This document shows positions 42,499 to 50,066 of a stretch of DNA of 64,000 bases, piece after piece. The notes under the pieces are model-generated. The model was given only the letters and a program-made list of their open reading frames with translations. It searched no databases and had not been told where the DNA came from. A program made the translations under genes and the position numbers. The stretch covers positions 1-64,000 of the forward strand of contig NZ_JBEOMB010000036.1 in NCBI RefSeq assembly GCF_046000175.1, written 5' to 3'. This DNA comes from Rhodoplanes sp046000175. GTDB lineage: Bacteria > Pseudomonadota > Alphaproteobacteria > Rhizobiales > Xanthobacteraceae. How positions within the stretch are numbered: position 1 is the first letter of the stretch; each line of letters opens with the position of its first letter.

Positions 42499-45285
42499 GT
42501 GAGCGAGCCCGTGCCCCGAGACACCGACGCCGCGACCGCGCCCGATCTGCCGTCGCCGTTCGCCCGCTGGTTCGCCGATCGCGGCTGGACGCCGCGGCCG
42601 CACCAGCTCGCCCTCCTGGCCGCCGCCCGGGCCGGCCGCTCGGCCCTGCTGATCGCCCCCACCGGCGCCGGCAAGACGCTCGCCGGCTTCCTGCCGACGC
42701 TTGTGGAGATTGTCGAGGGACGGACGGGTCCGGGTATGGGGAAGCGCCGTATGCCCCCCACCCCCGACCCCTCCCCGCCACGCCCTGCGGGCGCGGGGGG
42801 AGGGGAGCCGCAGCGCCGCGTTCGGATCAGTTCGGGCACGGCCCATCAACTCCCCTCCCCCCGCTCGCGAAGCGAGTGGCGGGGAGGGGTCGGGGGTGGG
42901 GGGCTCTTCGCTTCGCCAGACGGAGGCGGAGGGCGCTTTGTTTCGTCGAACGACCGTCTCGGCGGTCTCCACACGCTCTACATCTCGCCTTTGAAAGCGC
43001 TCGCCGTCGACATCGCCCGCAATCTCGAGCGGCCGGTCGCCGAGATGGGGCTGCCGGTGCGCATCGAGACGCGCACCGGCGACACGCCGCAGAGCCGGCG
43101 CGCCCGACAGCGCCGCGATCCGCCCGACATCCTGCTCACCACGCCCGAGCAGCTCGCGCTGCTGCTCGCCAGCGCCGACGCGCCCTATCTGTTCGGCTCG
43201 CTGCGCCGCGTCGTGCTCGACGAGCTTCACGCGCTCGTCACCTCGAAGCGCGGCGACCTGCTCTCGCTCGGGCTCTCGCGACTGTTCGCGACGGCCCCCG
43301 GTCTCACGACCGTCGGCCTCTCGGCGACCGTGGCGGACCCGCAGGAGCTTTCGCGATTTCTGGTCCCGCAGCGCGGCGGCGATGCCACGCAAGCTGACAT
43401 CGTTCGGCCCGAGACCATGCAAGCCGAGATCGTGCAGGCGGCCGGCGGCGCCGCGCCGATCGTGACGATGCTCGACACCGCCGAGCATCTGCCGTGGTCG
43501 GGCCACTCGGCCGCCCACGCACTCGCCGAGATCTACGATCTGATCGGCCGCCACCGGACCACGCTGGTGTTCGTGAACACGCGCAGCCAGGCCGAGTTCC
43601 TGTTCCAGGCGCTGTGGCGCATCAACGAGGACGGCCACGCCATCGCACTCCATCACGGCTCGCTCGACGTGACCCAGCGGCGCAAGGTCGAGGCCGCGAT
43701 GGCCGAGGGGCGCCTGCGCGCCATCGTGTGCACGTCGTCGCTCGATCTCGGCATCGACTGGGGTGACGTCGACCTGGTGATCAATGTCGGCGCCCCGAAG
43801 GGCGCGTCGCGGCTGACCCAGCGCATCGGCCGCGCCAACCATCGCCTGGACGAGCCGTCGCGCGCCGTGCTGGTGCCGGCGAACCGGTTCGAAGTGCTCG
43901 AATGCCGCGCCGCCATCGACGCGGTGGCCGAGAATGCGCAGGACACGCCGCCCTTGCGCACCGGGGCGCTCGACGTGCTGGCCCAGCACGTGCTCGGCTG
44001 CGCCTGCGCAGCGCCGTTCGCGTCCGACGATCTGTTCGCCGAGGTGCGCGCCGCCGCGCCTTACGCCAATCTCGATCGTGAGGACTTCGACGCCGTGGTC
44101 GACTTCGTCGCCACCGGCGGCTACGCGCTCAAGGCCTACGAGCGCTTCGCCAAGATCAGGAAGGGCGTCGACGGCCGCTGGCGCGTCACCCATCCGCGCG
44201 TGGCGCAACGTTACAGGCTCAATGTCGGCACCATCGTCGAGGAGCCGATGATCAAGATCAGGCTGGTGCGGACGCGCGGCGCGGCGACGCGCGGCCATGC
44301 CGGCGTGATCGGACGCGCCGGCAAGCTTTTGGGCGAGGTGGAGGAGTATTTCATCGAGGGGCTGGTGCCGGGCGACACCTTCCTGTTCGCCGGCGAGGTG
44401 CTGCGCTACGAGGCGCTCGCCGAGGACTCGGCCTACGTGACGCGCGCGCACGCGGAGGATCCGAAGGTCCCGGTCTATGCGGGCGGCAAGTTCCCGCTCT
44501 CCACGTATCTCGCTGAACGGGTGCGCGACATGCTGGCGGCGCCTGCGATGTGGCGACGGCTTCCTGATCAGGTCCACGACTGGCTCGACCTGCAACGGCT
44601 GCGGTCGCGCCTGCCGAAGCCGGGCGAGCTGCTGGTCGAGACGTTCCCGCGCGCCGACAAGAACTACCTCGTCTGCTACCCGTTCGAGGGCCGGCTCGCC
44701 CATCAGACGCTCGGCATGCTGCTCACGCGTCGTCTAGAGCGGGCGCGCCAAAGACCGCTCGGCTTCGTCGCCAGCGAGTACGCGCTCGCCGTGTGGGGGC
44801 TCGGCGACCTGTCCTTCGCGGTGAAGCGCGGCGCGCTCTCGCTGGACGCGCTGTTCGACGAGGACATGTTGGGCGACGATCTCGACGCGTGGCTCGCCGA
44901 ATCGGCGCTGATGAAGCGCACCTTCCGCCAGTGCGCCGTGATCGCCGGCCTGATCGAGCGGCGCACCGGCGGCGAGGACAAGAGCCGCCGGCAGGTGACG
45001 ATCTCGACCGATCTGGTCTACGACGTTCTCCGCAAGCACCAGCCCGATCACATGTTGTTGCGTGCCGCCCGCGCCGAGGCCGCGACCGGGCTGCTTGACA
45101 TCCGTCGGCTCGGTTTGCTGCTCTCTCGGGTGAGGGGGCGAATCGTCCACGTGCCGCTGCCACGCGTGTCTCCGCTCGCCGTTCCGGTGATGCTGGAGAT
45201 CGGCCGCGAGTCCGTCCACGGCGAAGCGTCCGAAGCGCTGCTGATGGAAGCCGAGGCGGATCTGGTCAGGGAGGCGATGGGGTGA
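42499..45285 (+). CDS. Ligase-associated DEXH-box helicase (Lhr-core)
   Basis: A 928-residue Lhr-type 3'-5' DNA helicase. Motifs: Walker A APTGAGKT (53-60), DEXH box VLDELHALV, motif III SATVADP, then VCTSSLDLGIDW and RIGRANHRLDE. It is the helicase of the ligase-exonuclease-helicase-endonuclease repair set. The family is about 820-850 residues; the excess is residues 84-153, a family A repeat translated in frame directly after motif I, before LGGLHTLYISPLKAL. The start is GTG 42499. Its stop overlaps the PdeM gene GTGA. If the insert is a tolerated loop it sits close to the ATP site. Confidence 0.93.
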   Translation: MSEPVPRDTDAATAPDLPSPFARWFADRGWTPRPHQLALLAAARAGRSALLIAPTGAGKTLAGFLPTLVEIVEGRTGPGMGKRRMPPTPDPSPPRPAGAGGGEPQRRVRISSGTAHQLPSPRSRSEWRGGVGGGGLFASPDGGGGRFVSSNDRLGGLHTLYISPLKALAVDIARNLERPVAEMGLPVRIETRTGDTPQSRRARQRRDPPDILLTTPEQLALLLASADAPYLFGSLRRVVLDELHALVTSKRGDLLSLGLSRLFATAPGLTTVGLSATVADPQELSRFLVPQRGGDATQADIVRPETMQAEIVQAAGGAAPIVTMLDTAEHLPWSGHSAAHALAEIYDLIGRHRTTLVFVNTRSQAEFLFQALWRINEDGHAIALHHGSLDVTQRRKVEAAMAEGRLRAIVCTSSLDLGIDWGDVDLVINVGAPKGASRLTQRIGRANHRLDEPSRAVLVPANRFEVLECRAAIDAVAENAQDTPPLRTGALDVLAQHVLGCACAAPFASDDLFAEVRAAAPYANLDREDFDAVVDFVATGGYALKAYERFAKIRKGVDGRWRVTHPRVAQRYRLNVGTIVEEPMIKIRLVRTRGAATRGHAGVIGRAGKLLGEVEEYFIEGLVPGDTFLFAGEVLRYEALAEDSAYVTRAHAEDPKVPVYAGGKFPLSTYLAERVRDMLAAPAMWRRLPDQVHDWLDLQRLRSRLPKPGELLVETFPRADKNYLVCYPFEGRLAHQTLGMLLTRRLERARQRPLGFVASEYALAVWGLGDLSFAVKRGALSLDALFDEDMLGDDLDAWLAESALMKRTFRQCAVIAGLIERRTGGEDKSRRQVTISTDLVYDVLRKHQPDHMLLRAARAEAATGLLDIRRLGLLLSRVRGRIVHVPLPRVSPLAVPVMLEIGRESVHGEASEALLMEAEADLVREAMG
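42748..42955. repeat. Family A repeats inside the helicase gene
   Basis: Facing arms CCCCCGACCCCTCCCCGCCA and GGCGGGGAGGGGTCGGGGGT, with inner arms GCGCGGGGGGAGGGGAG and CTCCCCTCCCCCCGCTCGCG. No stop codon arises in the helicase frame over about 200 bp. Confidence 0.85.
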
Positions 45286-46058
45286 GGGCACGAACCGCCG
45301 CGACGGCGGATGTGATCACGTTCGGCACGGACACGCGGGACCGCGTCGCGAGCGATCGGGACGGGTTCGCCCGCGAGGCCGGCGGCACCGTGCTGTCGGT
45401 CGCCGGCGTGTCGCTGGTCGCCGATCTCTCCGGCGCGCTCTACTGGCCGGAGCGGCGCATGCTGCTGGTCGCCGACCTGCATCTGGAGAAGGGCTCGGCC
45501 TGTGCGCTGCGCGGCGCGCTGCTGCCGCCCTTCGACACCGCCGAGACGCTGGAGCGGCTCGCCTGGGTGGTCGCCTATTACGATCCGGCCGTCGTCGTCG
45601 CGCTCGGCGACAGCTTTCACGATTCCGACGGCGCCGAGCGGCTGACCCCGGAGGACCGCGCGCATCTCGCGTCGCTCCAGCGCGGGCGCGACTGGGTGTG
45701 GATCGCCGGCAATCACGATCCCGCGCCGGCCCGCGACCTCGGCGGCACGTTCACGCGCGAGGTGCGGGACGGGCCGCTGGTGCTGCGCCACGAGCCGGGC
45801 GGCCCCGGCACCACGGGCGAGATCGCCGGCCACCTGCACCCCTGCGCGCGCGTCGTCCAGCGCGGCCGCAGCCTGACGCGGCGCTGCTTCGCGACCGACG
45901 GCCGCCGCCTGGTGATGCCGGCCTTCGGGGCGTTCACGGGCGGCCTCAACATCCGCCACGCCGCGTTCGACACCGTGTTCGACGGCCTCGGCTTCACGGC
46001 GCATCTGATCGGCGACAGCCGGCTGTTCACGTTCCCGGCGAGCCGCTGCGTGGGGTGA
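45282..46058 (+). CDS. pdeM: Ligase-associated DNA endonuclease PdeM (MPE)
   Basis: A 258-residue calcineurin-type phosphoesterase. Metal motifs: DLHLEKG (about 67-73), GDSFHD, AGNHDP and GHLHPCA. It matches the manganese-dependent single-strand DNA endonuclease of the ligase-associated gene cluster. Translation starts at GTG 45282, overlapping the helicase stop (GTGA). It completes the four-member repair set together with the ligase and exonuclease genes encoded on the other strand 4-8 kb away. The N-terminal 35 residues are variable and may not be conserved. Confidence 0.9.
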   Translation: MRARTAATADVITFGTDTRDRVASDRDGFAREAGGTVLSVAGVSLVADLSGALYWPERRMLLVADLHLEKGSACALRGALLPPFDTAETLERLAWVVAYYDPAVVVALGDSFHDSDGAERLTPEDRAHLASLQRGRDWVWIAGNHDPAPARDLGGTFTREVRDGPLVLRHEPGGPGTTGEIAGHLHPCARVVQRGRSLTRRCFATDGRRLVMPAFGAFTGGLNIRHAAFDTVFDGLGFTAHLIGDSRLFTFPASRCVG

Positions 46059-46085
46059 GAAGCGTTTCTGAGCTCTCGATCATCT

Positions 46086-46175
46086 GTCATGGCCGGGCTC
46101 GTCCCGGCCATCCACGTCTTTGGACGCGGCCGAGCAGAAAGAGCGTGGATGCCCGGGACGAGCCCGGGCATGACG
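46086..46175. repeat. Palindromic repeat, family B
   Basis: Double hairpin between the convergent pdeM and dnaE2 genes: GTCATGGCCGGGCTCGTCCC with GGCCATCCACG, facing CGTGGATGCCCGGGACGAGC with CCGGGCATGACGG. May act as a bidirectional terminator. Confidence 0.78.
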
Positions 46176-46209
46176 GGCGAGAGGGCTGGCTCGCGCGCCA
46201 CACGTGGTC

Positions 46210-49200
46210 TCACCGAAAATTCCGTCCCTTCGGCATGGCGCTGCGCACCCGCGCCACGGGAGCGAGGTCGTCGCCGAGATCGGGCGCCTCGCGCAACAGC
46301 ACGGCGAGCGACGCGCCGGCGCGCTGCGGCTGACGGTGCTCCGGGATCGGCCGCTTGAACTCGTCGCAGCGCGCCAGCGTCTCGATGCAGCCGGCGTCCT
46401 CGGCGAGCTTTCTCAACAGCGGCGTGAGATCGTCGAGCCGCTCCGCGACGACGTGAATCACGCCCTGCTCGTTCTGCAGCCGCCCCGTGACGGCGACCAG
46501 CCGCGCGCCGAGCACGATCGGCCTGAACGTCTCGAACACCTGCGGCCAGACGATCACGTTGGCGACCGCGGTCTCGTCCTCCAGGGTCGCGAAGATCACG
46601 CCCTTGGCGGTGCCGGGGCGCTGGCGCACCAGCACCAGGCCGGCGACGGCGACGCGTCGGCCCGAGGGCAGCGCCGCCAGGCGCTCGTTCTGAAGAATGC
46701 GGCGGCGATCGAGTTCGGCGCGCAGGAACGACACCGGATGCGCCTTGAGCGACAGATGCAGGTGGCGATAGTCGGCGACGACGTGCTCGCCGAGCCGCAT
46801 CGGCGGCAGCGCGACGTCGGGCTCCTGCTCGGGCGTCGTGACGCGGGCGAACAGCGGCAGGTCGTCCTTGTCGCCGGCGCGACGCAGCGCCCGCACGGCC
46901 CACAGCGCCTGCCGGCGATCGAGCCCGAGCGAGCGGAACGCATCCGCCTCGGCGAGCCTTTCGAGCACGGCGGGCGAGAGCTTCGTGCGCAACCACAGAT
47001 CACGAATGGAGTCGTAGCCGTCGCCGCGGGCCGCGGCGATCTTTCGCCCGTCCTCCTCCTTCAGCCCGGAGATCTGACGAAAGCCGAGCCGCACCGCATG
47101 GGTGGAGCAAATGTCGCCCGCCATCGCGGCATGGCGGGGGTGGAGGGGAAGCGTCGTGCTCGTCGCCACACCCTCTGTCCCGTCATGCCCGGGCTTGTCC
47201 CGGGCATCCACGTCTTGGGGCGCTTCCGAAAGCAAACGCGTGGATGGCCGGGACGAGCCCGGCCATGACGAGGCTGCATGATCTGAAACGGACTCCAGCC
47301 CGTTGTCCCACTCGGAAAAGCTCACGTCGATCGGCAGCACCGTGATGCCGTGCTCCTGGGCGTCGCGGACGATCTGGGCGGGCGCATAAAAGCCCATCGG
47401 CTGGCTGTTCAACAAGGCCGCGGCGAACACGTCGGGATAGCGGCATTTGATCCAGGCCGAAGCATAGACGAGAAGAGCGAAGCTCGCCGCGTGGCTTTCC
47501 GGAAAGCCGTACTCGCCGAACCCTTCGATCTGATTGAAGCAGCGCTCGGCGAAGTCGCGCGGATAGCCGCGCGCCGCCATGCCGTCGATCAGCTTCGCCC
47601 GGAAGTATTTGATCGTGCCGACGCGCCGGAACGTCGCCATGGCGCGCCGGAGCTGATCGGCCTCGCTCGGGGTGAAGCCGGCCGCCACGATGGCGATGCG
47701 CATCGCCTGCTCCTGGAACAGCGGCACGCCGAGCGTCTTGCCCAGCACTTGCGCGAGCTCGTCGGCCGGACCGTGCTCCGGGGCGGGCGACGGGAACGTC
47801 ACCGGCTCGCGCCCCTGCCGCCGGCGCAGATAGGGATGCACCATGTCGCCCTGGATCGGGCCGGGCCGCACGATCGCCACCTCGATGACGAGATCGTAGA
47901 ACGCCTGCGGCTTCAGCCGCGGCAGCATGGTCATCTGGGCGCGGCTCTCGACCTGGAACACCCCGACCGAATCGGCCCGCGACAGCATCCGGTACACGGC
48001 GGAGTCTTCGGGAGGGATGACGGAGAGGTCGAGGGGGGCAACCTCGCTCTCTCCGTCATGGCCGGGCTTGTCCCGGCCATCCACGTCTTGCCTGCCGCCC
48101 GGTCGTGAAGACGTGGATGCCCGGGACAAGCCCGGGCATGACGGACCGAGAAAGCCTCTGCTGTCTCCGAAACTGTAATGCCGCTGCAGAAAATCCAGCG
48201 CCCGTCTGAGACACGTCAGCATGCCGAGCGCCAGCACGTCGATCTTGAGGATCTTCAGCGTGTCGAGATCGTCCTTGTCCCATTCGATGACGGTGCGGTC
48301 CTCCATGGCGGCGTTCTCGATCGGCACGAGGTCGTCGAGACGGCCGCGCGTGATCACGAAGCCGCCGACATGCTGGGAGAGATGGCGGGGGACGCCGGTC
48401 AGCTCGCGCGCCAGCGCGAGCGCTTTTGCCAGTCGCGGGTCGGCCGGATCGCAGCCGGCGCGCGCCGCGTGCTCGCTCGACAGCGCCTCGCGTGAGAATC
48501 CCCACAGCGTGCCGGCGAGCGAGCCGATCACGTCCTCGGTGAGGCCGAACACCTTGCCGACGTCGCGCATCGCGCTGCGGCCCCGATAGCAGATCACGGT
48601 CGCGGCGAGGCCGGCGCGGGCGCGGCCATAGCGGTTGTATATATACTGGATCACCTCCTCGCGCCGCTCGTGCTCGAAGTCGACGTCGATGTCGGGCGGC
48701 TCGCGCCGCTCGGCCGAGACGAAGCGCTCGAACAGGAGGTCGCTGCGCGCCGGGTCCACCTCGGTGATGCCGAGGCAGTAGCAGACCGCCGAGTTCGCCG
48801 CCGAGCCGCGACCCTGGCAGAGGATGCCGCGCGACCGCGCGAAGCGCACGATATCGTGCACGGTGAGGAAATACGGCGCGTAGGAGAGCGTGCCGATCAG
48901 CGCATATTCGTGATCGAGCGCGTTCCGCACCTTTGGCGGCACGCCGTCGGGATAACGCCGCGCCGCGCCCGCCTCGGTGAAGGCGACCAGCGCATCCTGC
49001 GGCGTTTCAAATCCCTCGCGCACCTCGTCCGGATAATCGTAGGCGAGCGCGTCGAGCGAGAAGCGGCAGCTCTCGAGAAAGACCAGCGTCTGCGCCACCA
49101 CCTCGGGCGCGGCGCGGAACAGGCGGGCCGTCTCGGCGGGCGATTTGAGATGCCGCTCGGCGTTCGGCGCGAGCAGACGGCCGGCGGCGTCGAGCGTCGT

Positions 49201-50022
49201 GTGGGCGCCCACGCAGGTGATCACGTCGTGCAGCTCCCGCCGCTCGGGGACGTGATAGAGCACGTCTCCGACCGCGATCAGCGGCGTTCTCGTCTCGGCG
49301 CCGAGCGCGGCGAGCCGGGCGAGCCTTCGCGCGTCGTCGCCATGCCGGCGCATGCAGGCGCCGAGCCAGACACGGGCGCCGGCGTCACGGAGGAGGAGCG
49401 GGATGGTTTTCCGTAGCTCCGAGGCCGTGCCGACCCTCTCCCCTCGTGGGAGAGGGTGCCGAGCGAAGCGAGGCGGGTGAGGGGGCGTCCCGCGAATTCG
49501 GAGATCGTGGAGGGCCCCCTCACCCGTCTCGGACCTTCGGTCCGAGCCACCCTCTCCCACGAGGGGAGAGGGTGAGGGCCGTGCTTGGCGTGCGCGTCTT
49601 TCCTCTTTGGAGACGGCGGGTGGAGCCATCCCGCGCCGTCCCTCCGCCAAGACGATCAGATTGAAGCCCTCCGCCGACGTGATCAGATCGTCGAGATGCA
49701 GCGTGCACTCCCCTTTTTCGGCGCGGCGTTTTCCCAGCGTCAGGAGCCGGGTCAGCCGGCTCCAGGCGGCGCGGTCACGCGGGTAGGCGAGGATGTCGGG
49801 CGTGCCGTCGGCGAAGACGAGCCGCGCGCCGACGGCGAGCCGCAGCCCGTGCTCCTTGGCCGCCTCGTGGGCCCGCACCACGCCGGCGACCGAGTTGCGG
49901 TCGGCGATGCCGAGCCCCGCGAGGCCGAGCGCCTTCGCCTGCACGACCAGCTCCTCCGGATGCGAGGCGCCGCGCAGGAACGAGAAGTTGGTGGTGACGG
50001 CGAGCTCGGCATAGGCGGTCAT
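46210..50022 (-). CDS. dnaE2: Error-prone DNA polymerase DnaE2 (ImuC)
   Basis: A 1270-residue C-family polymerase. It has the N-terminal PHP domain (YAELAVTTNFSFLRGASHPE), the palm with catalytic Asp pair in PPDIDVDFEHERREEVI, and later GFGEYGFPESHAASFALLVY and the OB fold. It is the catalytic subunit of the SOS mutasome with ImuB and ImuA. The family is about 1050-1090 residues. Extra length comes from three in-frame repeat insertions near residues 149-197 (family A), 627-657 and 918-948 (family B). No stop or frameshift results, so it is probably still made; whether the inserts affect activity is unknown. Third gene of the cassette. Confidence 0.93.
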   Translation of the reverse strand: MTAYAELAVTTNFSFLRGASHPEELVVQAKALGLAGLGIADRNSVAGVVRAHEAAKEHGLRLAVGARLVFADGTPDILAYPRDRAAWSRLTRLLTLGKRRAEKGECTLHLDDLITSAEGFNLIVLAEGRRGMAPPAVSKEERRARQARPSPSPLVGEGGSDRRSETGEGALHDLRIRGTPPHPPRFARHPLPRGERVGTASELRKTIPLLLRDAGARVWLGACMRRHGDDARRLARLAALGAETRTPLIAVGDVLYHVPERRELHDVITCVGAHTTLDAAGRLLAPNAERHLKSPAETARLFRAAPEVVAQTLVFLESCRFSLDALAYDYPDEVREGFETPQDALVAFTEAGAARRYPDGVPPKVRNALDHEYALIGTLSYAPYFLTVHDIVRFARSRGILCQGRGSAANSAVCYCLGITEVDPARSDLLFERFVSAERREPPDIDVDFEHERREEVIQYIYNRYGRARAGLAATVICYRGRSAMRDVGKVFGLTEDVIGSLAGTLWGFSREALSSEHAARAGCDPADPRLAKALALARELTGVPRHLSQHVGGFVITRGRLDDLVPIENAAMEDRTVIEWDKDDLDTLKILKIDVLALGMLTCLRRALDFLQRHYSFGDSRGFLGPSCPGLSRASTSSRPGGRQDVDGRDKPGHDGESEVAPLDLSVIPPEDSAVYRMLSRADSVGVFQVESRAQMTMLPRLKPQAFYDLVIEVAIVRPGPIQGDMVHPYLRRRQGREPVTFPSPAPEHGPADELAQVLGKTLGVPLFQEQAMRIAIVAAGFTPSEADQLRRAMATFRRVGTIKYFRAKLIDGMAARGYPRDFAERCFNQIEGFGEYGFPESHAASFALLVYASAWIKCRYPDVFAAALLNSQPMGFYAPAQIVRDAQEHGITVLPIDVSFSEWDNGLESVSDHAASSWPGSSRPSTRLLSEAPQDVDARDKPGHDGTEGVATSTTLPLHPRHAAMAGDICSTHAVRLGFRQISGLKEEDGRKIAAARGDGYDSIRDLWLRTKLSPAVLERLAEADAFRSLGLDRRQALWAVRALRRAGDKDDLPLFARVTTPEQEPDVALPPMRLGEHVVADYRHLHLSLKAHPVSFLRAELDRRRILQNERLAALPSGRRVAVAGLVLVRQRPGTAKGVIFATLEDETAVANVIVWPQVFETFRPIVLGARLVAVTGRLQNEQGVIHVVAERLDDLTPLLRKLAEDAGCIETLARCDEFKRPIPEHRQPQRAGASLAVLLREAPDLGDDLAPVARVRSAMPKGRNFR
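47181..47270. repeat. Family B repeat inside dnaE2 (third insert)
   Basis: CGTCATGCCCGGGCTTGTCC and CGGGCATCCACG facing CGTGGATGGCCGGGACGAGC and CCGGCCATGACG. Reads as SSWPGSSRPSTRLL...DVDARDKPGHDG in the polymerase frame. Confidence 0.88.
48054..48143. repeat. Family B repeat inside dnaE2 (second insert)
   Basis: CGTCATGGCCGGGCTTGTCC and CGGCCATCCACG facing CGTGGATGCCCGGGACAAGC and CCGGGCATGACGG. Reads as SCPGLSRASTSS...DVDGRDKPGHDG in the polymerase frame. Confidence 0.88.
49433..49577. repeat. Family A repeat inside dnaE2 (first insert)
   Basis: CCCTCTCCCCTCGTGGGAGA and CTCTCCCACGAGGGGAGAGG at the ends, inner arms GAGGGGGCGTC/AGGGCCCCCTCACCC, and the hairpin CTCGGACCTTCGGTCCGAG also present in the ligase insert. 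Encodes PSPSPLVGEGGSDRRSETGE and related low-complexity sequence. Confidence 0.88.
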
Positions 50023-50066
50023 GGCACGCCCCCGATTGGCTCATCCGATTGGCTCATCCGATCACC

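Noticed and set aside
42394..44703. Long minus-strand open frame opposite the helicase gene
   Set aside because: Mirror frame of the Lhr-type helicase; no recognisable motifs.
48040..48165. Repeat in dnaE2 as an intein or a gene break
   Set aside because: No splicing motifs, only about 30-40 codons, and the frame continues into conserved polymerase sequence on both sides.
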